From: Sphingobacterium lactis
GTDB lineage: Bacteria; Bacteroidota; Bacteroidia; Sphingobacteriales; Sphingobacteriaceae
Assembly: GCF_011046555.1 (NCBI RefSeq)
Contig: NZ_CP049246.1
Location: 2,604,001 to 2,668,000 of the forward strand
Direction of reading: 5' to 3'
DNA length: 64,000 bases
How positions within the stretch are numbered: the stretch's first letter is position 1; every line of letters starts with the position of its first letter. The notes beneath the pieces were generated by a model, which searched no databases, was not told where the DNA came from, and worked only from the letters and a program-made list of their open reading frames with translations. Made by a program: the position numbers and the translations under genes. This document shows, one piece after another, positions 44,591-54,228 of the stretch.

Positions 44591-47500
44591 ATGGGAAAAT
44601 CAATGAAATTCCAAGGCAATCCTTTCTCAAAAAGGGTGCTTAAGAATAGTCTGCTGATTTCCATGGGCGTTCTCAGTTTGCAAACTGCGATCGCAGCGGA
44701 ATCCACTATTTGGAATAGGATCGCTACGCATCCCTTGTATGCGATACAGACACCTGTAAAAGGTCGTATCGTAGACAAAGCAACCCAACAACCGATTATT
44801 GGTGCAACGATTAAAGTCGTTGGAAAAACCTCCAGTACATCATCCGATGCATCGGGTAATTTCGAAATCGATGCGCAAGCAAATGATGTGCTCGAAGTGA
44901 CTTATGTAGGTTTTGTTACTGCACGTTATACCGTTACTTCCGTTACGCAGAATGCCGTTATTTCACTAGATGAGGACAGTAGTAATTTGGAAGAAGTGGT
45001 TGTTACGGGGTATGGAGCACAACGTAAGAAAGATTTGACCGGTGCTGTGGCCGTTGTCAACGTCAGTGAATTGAAATCACAACCGGCAGGTTCCGCTGTG
45101 GAAGCTTTGCAGGGACGGGCGACAGGTGTTCAGATCGTGAATGACGGTGCGCCAGGTTCCACACCACAAATCCGGATCCGTGGTTATTCCACTGTTCGAA
45201 ACAATGAACCTTTGTATGTTATCGATGGTGTACCTTTCGAAGGGAAATTAAGCTGGTTGAATCAGAACGATATCGAAAGCATGCAGGTTTTGAAAGATGC
45301 TTCAGCTGCTTCTATCTATGGTGCCCGGGCGAATAACGGGGTTGTGATCATCACCACCAAATCGGGTAAGGAAGGACGTACCACCATTGCTTTTGACGCC
45401 TATGCGGGCGTAGGTGTACCAAATAAAAGTACTTTCCCAAAAATGCTGACTCCACAGCAGGTGTTGGATTTTGATAACCGACTGAACGGTACCAACTTAA
45501 CCTTGCCTGAGTATTTGGTCGCTGGAGGTAATAGTGATCATAAAATCACACCAGAGGATTTGGACATGTCAAAGTATAACTATTTTGCGAAAGACCGCTC
45601 CGGTTTCTATCAGATTACGAAAGCAAATCACGCAGGTACCAATTGGTTCAATGAATTATCCCAAAATGCGCCGATCCAATCTTATCAATTGAGCGCAAGT
45701 GGCGGGTCTGAAACAGCGCAATATGCTTTCTCTGGAGGTTTCCTCGACCAAAAAGGTAGTTTGATCCATTCTGGATTCAGACGCTACAATGTCAGAAATA
45801 ACGCCCAGTTCAATGCCTTCAATAAAAAATTAAGATTCGGTGAGAATGTATCCTATGCGTATACCGAAGGTTTTGGTATGGGGGTTAATCCGAACACAGC
45901 TGGTGGCTACCAAGGGGAAGGTTCCGTATTGGGCTTTGCTTACCGTATCCAGAATATCATTCCCGTATACGATGAAGGAGGAAATTTCGCCGGTTCGTGG
46001 GGTGAAGGACATGGTAATGGTCAGAACCCGGTGGCGATGGCCTATAGAGCAAAGGATAACATGAACCGCTCCAATTTCTTCTTTGGAAATGCGTTCGCGG
46101 AATACGATATCATCGATGGATTGACGTTCCGAAGCAATTTTGGTCTACGCTATGAAAATTACAATGGCGTAAGTTATACCTATCCGAACCCTGAATTCTC
46201 TGAAGGTGGTTTCAACAACGGTATGAGTGAATACCACGGTTTCACCACGGAGTGGACATGGACGAATACGGTAAACTATAAACCAAAATTAGGCGAAGAT
46301 CACGTATTGAACATCATGCTCGGTACGGAGGCCATTAAGAACCGGAACCGTGGTATCGATGGTAGCCGTAATGGATACTTTATCATGAACAGTCTGGATT
46401 ACCTGTATCTGAATGCTGGTAGTACAAACTTCAACAACAACGGTTCAGGATCTATTAGTTCCATGTTCTCGTTGATGGGTAAGGTAGATTATTCCTACAA
46501 AGATCGTTATCTATTGAGTTTGATCGGTCGTCGTGATGGTTCATCCAACTTTGGGGTAAACAATCTATATGGTGTATTCCCAGGGATTTCAGGTGCTTGG
46601 CGTATTTCCCAGGAGGAATTCGCACAGGGCGCTGAATGGTTGACGGATTTGAAGTTACGTGCAGGTTACGGAGTAACCGGTAACCAAAGTATTCCAGCTT
46701 TCCAATACCTGAACCGGTATGTTTCCTCATTGACGCAGTCATCCTATCCAATGAACTCCACAGCCATTAATGGTATTTGGCAAAGTGATTACGCCAATCC
46801 GGATATCAAGTGGGAACAGGTGAAATCAGTGAACGTAGGTTTGGATTTCACGGTATTGAATGGTGACCTTGATGGTTCCATCGATTGGTTCAACAAGACT
46901 ACAACCGACATGCTATTCTTGGTGCCTCTTCCTGCAGCGGCAGTAGGGCGCGCGGCATCGCCATACCAAAATATCGGTGACATGTCCAACAAAGGAATTG
47001 AGTTCTCATTAGGATACCATTATGGCCAACGTCAGGAAAAACCATTCACTTTAGATCTTTCTGCAAGCTTTTCCAGATATGTTAATAAAGTAGTTTCCTT
47101 GGCACCAACTATTGACCATGTAAATTATGGCGTATTCAGAAGTATGGAGACTTCCATCCTTCAGAAAGGCCAACCTTTTGGTTCGTTCTATGGGTACCAA
47201 GTTGCCGGTATCTATCAGAGTGAGGACGATGTTGCCAATTCTCCATCGTATGAAAATGCACGTCCAGGGGGATTGAAATATGCCGATCTCAATAACAATG
47301 GCGAAATCGATCCGGGAGACCGTACGATTATCGGAAACCCACACCCTGACTTTGTGTATTCCTTGAATATCAATGCCAATTACAAGAACTTTGATTTATT
47401 AATGTTCTTCTATGGTTCTCAGGGTAATGACCTGTACGAAGCAACGCGTTACTTCACCGACTTCGGTGTATTTAAAGGACAGAAAAGTGCGCGCCTATTG

Positions 47501-47860
47501 AATGAGTGGAGTCCTACAAACACAGGAAGTGATATTCCATCCTTGCCATCGCCGGAACAGAATCCATCAGCAATGGAATACGTGACATCATCCTACTACA
47601 TCCAGGACGGTAGTTTCCTAAAACTGAAGAACCTGCAGTTGGGCTATAATTTGCCGACCCAGAAGATCTTTGGTGAAAATACATCGTTCAATAGATTACG
47701 TGTGTATTTAGGGGTTACGAATGTGTTTACGATTACAAAGTATGAAGGACTTGATCCAGAAGTATCGGCTACACCATCTGACTACCCAGCATTGGGCGTT
47801 GATTTTGGGGTATATCCACAGGCACGTCAATATACATTCGGTTTAAGTTTAGGATTTTAA
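44591..47860 (+). CDS. SusC/RagA-type TonB-dependent outer-membrane transporter
   Basis: 1089 residues. Signal peptide (LLISMGVLSLQTAIA), carboxypeptidase-regulatory-like domain (VKGRIVDKATQQPIIGATIKVVG, about 55-135), TonB-box/plug (EEVVVTGYGAQRKKDLTGAV to TTKSGKEG, about 138-260), then a long beta-barrel ending in SLGF. No STN domain, so it is not a FecR-regulated type. It takes up large ligands with its SusD partner using TonB energy. The substrate cannot be read from sequence: no glycosidase, hybrid sensor or FecR/ECF pair is adjacent. SusD follows at once. Confidence 0.95.
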   Translation: MGKSMKFQGNPFSKRVLKNSLLISMGVLSLQTAIAAESTIWNRIATHPLYAIQTPVKGRIVDKATQQPIIGATIKVVGKTSSTSSDASGNFEIDAQANDVLEVTYVGFVTARYTVTSVTQNAVISLDEDSSNLEEVVVTGYGAQRKKDLTGAVAVVNVSELKSQPAGSAVEALQGRATGVQIVNDGAPGSTPQIRIRGYSTVRNNEPLYVIDGVPFEGKLSWLNQNDIESMQVLKDASAASIYGARANNGVVIITTKSGKEGRTTIAFDAYAGVGVPNKSTFPKMLTPQQVLDFDNRLNGTNLTLPEYLVAGGNSDHKITPEDLDMSKYNYFAKDRSGFYQITKANHAGTNWFNELSQNAPIQSYQLSASGGSETAQYAFSGGFLDQKGSLIHSGFRRYNVRNNAQFNAFNKKLRFGENVSYAYTEGFGMGVNPNTAGGYQGEGSVLGFAYRIQNIIPVYDEGGNFAGSWGEGHGNGQNPVAMAYRAKDNMNRSNFFFGNAFAEYDIIDGLTFRSNFGLRYENYNGVSYTYPNPEFSEGGFNNGMSEYHGFTTEWTWTNTVNYKPKLGEDHVLNIMLGTEAIKNRNRGIDGSRNGYFIMNSLDYLYLNAGSTNFNNNGSGSISSMFSLMGKVDYSYKDRYLLSLIGRRDGSSNFGVNNLYGVFPGISGAWRISQEEFAQGAEWLTDLKLRAGYGVTGNQSIPAFQYLNRYVSSLTQSSYPMNSTAINGIWQSDYANPDIKWEQVKSVNVGLDFTVLNGDLDGSIDWFNKTTTDMLFLVPLPAAAVGRAASPYQNIGDMSNKGIEFSLGYHYGQRQEKPFTLDLSASFSRYVNKVVSLAPTIDHVNYGVFRSMETSILQKGQPFGSFYGYQVAGIYQSEDDVANSPSYENARPGGLKYADLNNNGEIDPGDRTIIGNPHPDFVYSLNINANYKNFDLLMFFYGSQGNDLYEATRYFTDFGVFKGQKSARLLNEWSPTNTGSDIPSLPSPEQNPSAMEYVTSSYYIQDGSFLKLKNLQLGYNLPTQKIFGENTSFNRLRVYLGVTNVFTITKYEGLDPEVSATPSDYPALGVDFGVYPQARQYTFGLSLGF

Positions 47861-47886
47861 CAGTGAGGATTTTAAAAAGTACAATC

Positions 47887-49590
47887 ATGAAACGAAATAA
47901 ATTAATGATTCTTTTAGGTGCAGGGATGCTTTTGGTAAGCTCCTGTGGGAAGGAATTTTTACAGAAATTACCACAGGGCCAGCTCTCTGAGCCTCAGGTG
48001 GGAAATAAAGATGGTGTTGAAGGTGCACTTGTAGGAGCTTACAGTATCCTGAACGGGAATGTCAGTGGTACATGGGGTAATTACTCGTCCGCACCGAGTC
48101 AATGGCTTTTTGGTGAGGTGGCATCGGATAATGCCCATAAGGGATCTTTCCTGGATGACCAGTCACCAATGAACATGATCGAAGCTTACAATGTCATCAG
48201 TACGAATGATAACCTGAGCCAAATGTGGCAGGTGTATTTTGAAGGGGTGATGCGTTGTAACAATACGCTTCGCCTATTGGCAAACGATCAAGCGAGTACC
48301 AAGGAAATTACTGCGGAAAGAGCCTTGCAGATCCAAGCGGAATGTAAAATGTTACGCGCGCATTATTATTTCATGCTGTGGCGAGTATTTAGAAATGTAC
48401 CGATCATTACAGAGGATATTTCAACAGAAGATGCGCAAACCGTTAAGAACGACAAGGATGTGCTGCCATTGATCGAAGAAGATCTGAAATTTGCAGTAGC
48501 GAACCTGCCAGCAACCAAAATCAACAATGAGTTTGGCCGTATGGATAAGAATGCTGCTAAAGCATATTTAGGTAAATTGTACCTGTATCAGAAGAAATAT
48601 GGCGATGCTTTGGGGCTCTTCAAAGAGGTGATGGCTGGCAAAGATATCGTTGGAATGCCATTCTGGAACAATTTTGATGTCACTACAGAAAATGGACCTG
48701 AAGTGGTGATGGTATCCAAGCATGCCATCAACTCAAACGGTTCTGCAGATAATGCCAATGTGGGCGATATGTTGGGTGGTCTGTACGGCAGTTCACCGGT
48801 AGGCTGTTGTGGTTTTTATCAACCAACGATTGACTTGGTGAATGCATACAAGGTGGATGCAAAGGGATTGCCATTATTGGACGATTCCTATCGTACGAAT
48901 CCTTATCTTTCAGATAAAGGGGTTGCGGCTAATGCGACGTATACCTTGAATGTCAAACTTCGTTTTGACCCACGTTTGGATTATACTGTAGGTAGACGTG
49001 GCGTGGAATATTTAGATTACGGCATTATGCCGGGTAATGGATGGATCCGCGACGCAAATTATGCTGGACCATTTGTAGGTATCAAGACGATGATCCCACG
49101 ATCCCAATTTCCAACCCAAGCTGCTCCTGGTGAAAATTACCTGACCGGTCTGGATGTGAACATTATCCGCTTGGCCGATGTATGGTTAATGGCTGCCGAA
49201 TGTGAAGTGGAGCTTGGAAACCTTGCTGGAGCAATGAAGTATGTCAATGATATCCGTAAGCGTGCAGCTAATCTGGAGCCAAAGAAAACAGCTACCGGTG
49301 TTAATGCAGCTGATTACGACGTGAAACCATATACATCTTTCCCAAGCCCGGATTATGCTCGGAAGGCGGTACGTTTCGAAAGACGCTTGGAGTTGGCCAT
49401 GGAAGGGCATCGATTCTATGACTTGGTACGTTGGGGGATTGCTAAACAGACCATCGAAGCGTATTCGGCTTTTGAAGGTCAGCATCTTTCGTCATACCTG
49501 AACTTGAAATTCGATCCTGCCGACGAATATTATCCAATTCCGCAGGCGGAAATCGATCGTTCTAACGGTGCGCTGACACAAAAGAAATAA
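47887..49590 (+). CDS. SusD/RagB-type outer-membrane lipoprotein
   Basis: 567 residues from MKRNKLMILLGAGMLLVSSCGKEF, with the lipidated Cys after VSS. SusD blocks: LPQGQLSEPQVGNKDGVEGALVGAYSILNG, QMWQVYFEGVMRCNNTLRLL, CKMLRAHYYFMLWRVFRNVPII, RLADVWLMAAECEVELGNLAGAMKYVNDIRKRA and RRLELAMEGHRFYDLVRWG. It forms the lid over SusC and captures the ligand. A GTG 24 bp upstream also opens the frame, but the signal peptide begins at this ATG. Ends 49590 with a strong terminator. Confidence 0.95.
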   Translation: MKRNKLMILLGAGMLLVSSCGKEFLQKLPQGQLSEPQVGNKDGVEGALVGAYSILNGNVSGTWGNYSSAPSQWLFGEVASDNAHKGSFLDDQSPMNMIEAYNVISTNDNLSQMWQVYFEGVMRCNNTLRLLANDQASTKEITAERALQIQAECKMLRAHYYFMLWRVFRNVPIITEDISTEDAQTVKNDKDVLPLIEEDLKFAVANLPATKINNEFGRMDKNAAKAYLGKLYLYQKKYGDALGLFKEVMAGKDIVGMPFWNNFDVTTENGPEVVMVSKHAINSNGSADNANVGDMLGGLYGSSPVGCCGFYQPTIDLVNAYKVDAKGLPLLDDSYRTNPYLSDKGVAANATYTLNVKLRFDPRLDYTVGRRGVEYLDYGIMPGNGWIRDANYAGPFVGIKTMIPRSQFPTQAAPGENYLTGLDVNIIRLADVWLMAAECEVELGNLAGAMKYVNDIRKRAANLEPKKTATGVNAADYDVKPYTSFPSPDYARKAVRFERRLELAMEGHRFYDLVRWGIAKQTIEAYSAFEGQHLSSYLNLKFDPADEYYPIPQAEIDRSNGALTQKK

Positions 49591-49613
49591 ACTGATCTCT
49601 TTGTGATAGAGCA

Positions 49614-49643
49614 GGGGGCATTCGAAGGAATGCCCCCTTTTTT
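49614..49643 (+). terminator. Terminator of the SusCD operon
   Basis: GGGGGCATTC and GAATGCCCCC pair over 10 bp around GAAG, followed by six T. Confidence 0.9.
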
Positions 49644-49703
49644 GTTACAAAACTTCCCGCTTTAACCGTTATGAATTCGTTAAACTATTATTATGTTTAC
49701 ATT

Positions 49704-50999
49704 ATGAAAAACATCCTAACCGCACTTGGTTTATTTGCCTTTCTCACGGTCCATGCGCAAATCGACCAAGACCTAAATCAACAACTCCAGAAGTCCAATA
49801 TCCTCAATAAGCATTATTATGGATTCTCACTCTATGATATCAACAACCAGAGTTTTGTGTTCAACTACAATCCGGAAAAGCATTTTACGCCGGCCTCCAA
49901 TACCAAGGTCTTTACCCTCTATACATCCCTTAAATTAATTGGGGATTCCATTCCGGGTTTGGCCTATGAAGAGCGGGGAGACTCTCTGATATTTTGGGGT
50001 ACGGGAGATCCAACTTTCCTACATACCAGGTTGGATAATGGCAAGGTGTATAACTTCCTGAAAAACAGCAACAAGAAACTGTTCTATGCGACAGCAAATA
50101 CCCAGGAGCCAAGTTACCGCAACGGATGGTCCATTGAAGATTACGAATTCTACTACCAACCTGAAGTATCTGTTTTTCCTATCTATGGTAATGTCATACA
50201 ATTCAGGGAAGTAAATGGAAAACTTTCCCTTATGCCATCCCATTTTGATAAAGAGGTAGTCCAGCTATCGGATACCACCACTCGGTATCGGATCCATAGA
50301 GCTTTGGAAAATAATAGGTTGGAAATCAATGAGCTCCCATTGCCAAAGGGTTATGTCAATGAAAAACCTTTCCGTCCGAGCGATACGCTCTTGGTGAAAT
50401 TGCTTGAGGATACCCTGCATCAGGAGGTTCAATTGATCAATCTCCCGCTTCTAGCAAATCACAAGATCGTCTATTCATTACCTACCAAGGATGTTTTACG
50501 GGAGATGATGCTACCGAGCGATAATTTCTTGGCGGAGCAACTGAATATGATTGCCTCTTTCCTAAAATACCGTGCGTTTAAGACCGAGGATCTGCGTGCG
50601 TATATGATGAAGGAATATTACAGCAAATTACCTGATACCATTGAATTGCGGGACGGTAGTGGCCTTTCCAGTTATAACAAGATTACTCCGCGCAGCATGG
50701 TGCAATTGCTGCTATGGATCAATAACGAAGTGCGCGATGAAGCTGCGAAATTAAAATTATTCCCTGCTGGCGGATTGGAGGGTACCCTGAAGGGGGTGTA
50801 TCCAACACCTGGAGGAAAGGCATTTGTCTGGGCAAAAACCGGTACCATCAATTCCGTGCACTGCCAGAGCGGCTACATACAGACCAAAAAGGGAAATCGC
50901 TATGCCTATTCGTTCCTGAACAATAATTACATGGGAAGTTCCGGACCGGTGCGTCGCGAGATGGTCCGCATCATTACGCACATCTATGAAAATTATTAG
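49704..50999 (+). CDS. dacB: PBP4-type D-alanyl-D-alanine carboxypeptidase/endopeptidase
   Basis: 431 residues from MKNILTALGLFAFLTVHA, a signal peptide. Active-site motifs: SNTK (Ser65, Lys68) in FTPASNTKVFTLYTSLKL, SYN in RDGSGLSSYNKITPRSM and KTGT in FVWAKTGTINSVHCQSGYI. It trims D-Ala from peptidoglycan and cuts crosslinks in the periplasm. The length and the split between SxxK and SxN by a long insert fit the S13 (PBP4) family. A start at 49671 would add 11 residues before the signal peptide. Not part of the SusCD transcript. Confidence 0.93.
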   Translation: MKNILTALGLFAFLTVHAQIDQDLNQQLQKSNILNKHYYGFSLYDINNQSFVFNYNPEKHFTPASNTKVFTLYTSLKLIGDSIPGLAYEERGDSLIFWGTGDPTFLHTRLDNGKVYNFLKNSNKKLFYATANTQEPSYRNGWSIEDYEFYYQPEVSVFPIYGNVIQFREVNGKLSLMPSHFDKEVVQLSDTTTRYRIHRALENNRLEINELPLPKGYVNEKPFRPSDTLLVKLLEDTLHQEVQLINLPLLANHKIVYSLPTKDVLREMMLPSDNFLAEQLNMIASFLKYRAFKTEDLRAYMMKEYYSKLPDTIELRDGSGLSSYNKITPRSMVQLLLWINNEVRDEAAKLKLFPAGGLEGTLKGVYPTPGGKAFVWAKTGTINSVHCQSGYIQTKKGNRYAYSFLNNNYMGSSGPVRREMVRIITHIYENY

Positions 51000-51039
51000 C
51001 ATATTCAAATCAATTGTTATATTCGCATAGAATAATCTT

Positions 51040-52359
51040 ATGAAGGTCTTCAAGAAGAACGATAAGCGATTGATTAGGTCTTGGTCCATGTTTGATTGGG
51101 CCAATTCTGCTTATAATTTGGTCATCAACTCGACCATTTTCCCTGTCTATTATACTGCCATCACTGCAAATAAGGATACCGGAGATACCGTTTCCTTTTT
51201 CGGAATCGAATTGGTGAATACGGCACTCTCAAATTTCTCGCTTTCCATTGCCTACCTGTTGATGGCTTTGGGATTGCCTTTCATCTCTGCCTATTCCGAT
51301 GCTGCAGGGAAGCGGAAGTTTTTCATGAAGCTATTTACCTATGTAGGTGCATTTGCCTGTATGGGGATGTTTTTCTTCAAGCTGGAAACACTGGAATGGG
51401 GGATTGTCTGTTTTGCCCTGGCGGCCATTGGTTATATCGGTGGTGTGGCCTTCAATAACAGTTACTTGCCGATCATTGCCACGCCGGATCAACAGGATAG
51501 GGTCAGTGCGCAGGGGTTTGCCTACGGGTATGTGGGCTGTGTTACGCTGCAGCTGATCTGTTTTGTCTTTGTATTCAAACCCGAATGGTTTGGTATTGTC
51601 GATCCTTCCTTACCGGCCAGGATTTCCTTCTTGTTGGTGGGGCTATGGTGGATCCTGTTTGCGCAGATTCCATTCCGCTACCTGCCCAAAAATAGACCCA
51701 CAATCGGCTCAGAGAAAATGCCTTTCTTCCAAAAGGTGAAGAATGAGTTTAATACCGTGCTTGCCGAGATCAAAAAAATTGACGCCATTCGGCGGTTCCT
51801 TCCGGCTTATTTTTTCTATGCCATGGGAGTACAGACGCTCCTGATTGTAGCAGCAGCTTTCGGTGAGAAAGAATTGCAACTGGGATCATCCAAATTGATC
51901 GCCTCCATTCTCCTTATTCAGATCGTCGCCATCGGTGGGGCATATATCATGTCCGTACTGGCCAAACGATTCGGAAACATCAAGGTATTGATCGTGGTGG
52001 TATTTTTCTGGGTAATGATCTGTTGTTTTTCCTACTTTTTGAATAATGAGTACCAATTCTATGGGATGGCTTTTGCGGTGGGATTGCTGATGGGAGGGAT
52101 CCAGTCCCTTTCTCGTTCAACCTATTCCCGCCTGATTCCGGAACATATTGAGGATACCACATCCTTCTTCAGTTTCTATGATGTCACCGAGAAAATAGCG
52201 ATCGTAGTCGGCCTATTTACCTTTGCCTTTATCGAGCAAATCACACATAACATACGATATTCAGCATTATTTTTATCTGTATTTTTTCTAATTGGGTTTT
52301 TCTTGTTGTTTAGAGTGTTAAAATTTAATAAATTACAGATTATTCAAAATAATAAATGA
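51040..52359 (+). CDS. UMF1-family MFS transporter
   Basis: 439 residues with about twelve membrane segments. The N-terminal signature RSWSMFDWANSAYNLVINSTIFPVYY is typical of the UMF1/Atg22-like major facilitator group, with LGLPFISAYSDAAGKRKFFM and GGIQSLSRSTYSRLIPEHIEDTTSFFSFYDVTEKIAIVVG as further marks. Substrates of bacterial members are unknown (nutrient efflux has been proposed). A TATATTCG box lies at 51018-51025. The stop overlaps the start of the next gene by 4 bp, so it is translationally coupled to a LutA-like protein. Confidence 0.88.
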   Translation: MKVFKKNDKRLIRSWSMFDWANSAYNLVINSTIFPVYYTAITANKDTGDTVSFFGIELVNTALSNFSLSIAYLLMALGLPFISAYSDAAGKRKFFMKLFTYVGAFACMGMFFFKLETLEWGIVCFALAAIGYIGGVAFNNSYLPIIATPDQQDRVSAQGFAYGYVGCVTLQLICFVFVFKPEWFGIVDPSLPARISFLLVGLWWILFAQIPFRYLPKNRPTIGSEKMPFFQKVKNEFNTVLAEIKKIDAIRRFLPAYFFYAMGVQTLLIVAAAFGEKELQLGSSKLIASILLIQIVAIGGAYIMSVLAKRFGNIKVLIVVVFFWVMICCFSYFLNNEYQFYGMAFAVGLLMGGIQSLSRSTYSRLIPEHIEDTTSFFSFYDVTEKIAIVVGLFTFAFIEQITHNIRYSALFLSVFFLIGFFLLFRVLKFNKLQIIQNNK

Positions 52360-53087
52360 ATAAAGTAGAGCTATTTATACCTTGTTTTATTGATCAACTG
52401 TATCCGGAAACCGCCTTTAATACCGTTAAATTATTGGAAAAGGCTGGTTGTGAGGTTGTTTATAATACGGAACAGACCTGTTGCGGTCAACCTTCCTACA
52501 ATGCTGGCTTCTGGGATGAAGCGAAAATCATCGGGCAGAAGTTTCTCGGTGATTTCAATGTGGAGCATCCGATCGTGAGTCCTTCGGCATCGTGTGTAGG
52601 CATGGTGCGTGGCGGATATGATGATCTGTTTACCAATTCGATCGAGCACAATACCTGCCGTTCCATTCAGCGCAATATTTTCGAAATAAGCGATTTCTTG
52701 GTCAATGTGTTGCAGAAGGAATACTTCGGTGCCGAGCTTGTCGGTACTGCCGTTTACCACGATTCCTGTTCGGCCCTTCGGGAGTGCAAGATCAAGGAGG
52801 AGCCACGCCGTTTACTGAGCCATGTTGGGGGATTGGATCTCGTGGAAATGCGCGGACAGGAAACCTGTTGCGGTTTCGGAGGAAGCTTTGCCGTAAAATT
52901 TGAAGGTATTTCCGCAGCCATGGCTGAACAGAAGGTTTTGAGCGCCATGGAAGTGAAAGCCGATTACATCATCTCGACAGATTCCTCATGCTTATTACAG
53001 TTGCAGGCATACATCGAGAAACACCAACTTCCCATCAAGACCATGCATTTGGTCGACGTACTGACGTCCGGGTGGGCCAACATTTAA
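52356..53087 (+). CDS. LutA/YkgE-like (Fe-S)-binding protein
   Basis: 243 residues. Two cysteine-rich CCG domains: EQTCCGQPSYNAGF with SASCVGMVRGGY, and VYHDSCSALRECK with GQETCCGFGGSFAVKF and TDSSCLLQLQAYI. These motifs bind Fe-S centres in LutA, heterodisulfide reductase and glycolate oxidase iron-sulfur subunits. In the classic lactate-utilisation operon LutA works with LutB and LutC, which are absent here. The gene is coupled to the UMF1 transporter and followed by a TIM-barrel protein 23 bp on. An oxidoreductase role in organic-acid use is likely but not certain. Confidence 0.85.
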   Translation: MNKVELFIPCFIDQLYPETAFNTVKLLEKAGCEVVYNTEQTCCGQPSYNAGFWDEAKIIGQKFLGDFNVEHPIVSPSASCVGMVRGGYDDLFTNSIEHNTCRSIQRNIFEISDFLVNVLQKEYFGAELVGTAVYHDSCSALRECKIKEEPRRLLSHVGGLDLVEMRGQETCCGFGGSFAVKFEGISAAMAEQKVLSAMEVKADYIISTDSSCLLQLQAYIEKHQLPIKTMHLVDVLTSGWANI

Positions 53088-53110
53088 TAATAACCCAAAC
53101 AATCAACAAT

Positions 53111-53989
53111 ATGAACTCAAGAAGAGAATTTTTAAGAAATCTTGGGCTGATCACTGCCGGCGCAACATTGGCACCTTCATTGGATGTCTTTGCCGCAAAA
53201 AAGGATTGGTTCGAGATTTCATTGGCGGAATGGTCCCTGCACCGTACGCTGTACAAAGGGGACCTCAAGAATATCGATTTCCCTGAATTTACCGCAAAAA
53301 CATTCGGTATATATGGTGTAGAATATGTGAACCAATTCTTTAAGGATAAGGCGAAAGACATGACTTACCTAAAGGATTTGAACAACCGTGCCAAGGATAA
53401 TGGTGTTAAGAATGTGTTGATCATGATCGATGGGGAAGGTAATCTCGGAGACCGCGATGAAGCGAAGCGCGTGGAGGCTGTGGAGAATCACTACAAGTGG
53501 ATCGATGCGGCGCATTTTTTGGGCTGTCATGCGGTACGTGTGAATGCTGCTGGTAAAGGCACCAAAGAAGAGGTGAAGGAACAAGTGGTAAAAAGTCTTT
53601 CCACGTTAGCGGATTACGGTAAGAAAGGCAAGATCTCCGTTGTTGTAGAAAACCATGGTGGCATCTCCTCCCATGGCGATTGGTTAGCGGATGTGTTGAA
53701 ATCCGTAGGCAAGAAAAACTGCGGTAGCTTACCTGATTTTGGTAATTTCTATGAATATGACCGCTACCAAGGTGTGAAAGAGTTAATGCCTTACGCAAAA
53801 GGCGTATCGGCGAAGTCTCATGCTTTTGACGCCAATGGGAATGATACCGGTATCGACTATGCAAAGATGATGGCAATCGTAAAAGAGGCTGGATATAAAG
53901 GATATGTAGGGATTGAGTTCGAAGGCGATAAAATCAGTGAAGTAGAAGGTATTAAATTGACGAAAGCTTTATTGGAAAAATTTAAATAA
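53111..53989 (+). CDS. Tat-exported sugar phosphate isomerase/epimerase-like protein
   Basis: 292 residues. A twin-arginine signal, NSRREFLRNLGLITAGATLAP, ends near FAAKK, followed by a xylose-isomerase-like TIM barrel: EISLAEWSLHRTLYKGDL, VRVNAAGKGTKEE, VVVENHGGISSHGDWL, and YVGIEFEGDKISEVEGI with metal-binding Glu and His. Related proteins act in sugar oxidation-epimerisation loci. The start at 53111 is the only one consistent with the Tat signal; the frame extends back into the upstream gene. A terminator follows at 54046-54080. Confidence 0.88.
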   Translation: MNSRREFLRNLGLITAGATLAPSLDVFAAKKDWFEISLAEWSLHRTLYKGDLKNIDFPEFTAKTFGIYGVEYVNQFFKDKAKDMTYLKDLNNRAKDNGVKNVLIMIDGEGNLGDRDEAKRVEAVENHYKWIDAAHFLGCHAVRVNAAGKGTKEEVKEQVVKSLSTLADYGKKGKISVVVENHGGISSHGDWLADVLKSVGKKNCGSLPDFGNFYEYDRYQGVKELMPYAKGVSAKSHAFDANGNDTGIDYAKMMAIVKEAGYKGYVGIEFEGDKISEVEGIKLTKALLEKFK

Positions 53990-54045
53990 TAAATATTTGT
54001 ATTATAGATATTTATATAATTTATTTAAATTATAAATTTATTAAA

Positions 54046-54080
54046 AGGACGGTATCCCTCAGGGTACCGTCTTATTTTTT
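54046..54080 (+). terminator. Terminator after the TIM-barrel gene
   Basis: GACGGTA and TACCGTC arms with CCC/GGG above and one bulged T, then TTATTTTTT. It ends the transporter-LutA-TIM-barrel transcript directly before the repeat region. Confidence 0.75.
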
Positions 54081-54228
54081 ACCCGTTTTTAATTCCAAGG
54101 CACCCGCTGGCGGAAATGTTTTGCGGATGGCCCATCAAGCTTGCGCAAGAGTTGTGCGGCAGGCCTCGTGCGTTGGATCTCTTGTGCCTTGAAATCTTCC
54201 CCCTTTTTTAATCCCAAGCCACCCGCTG

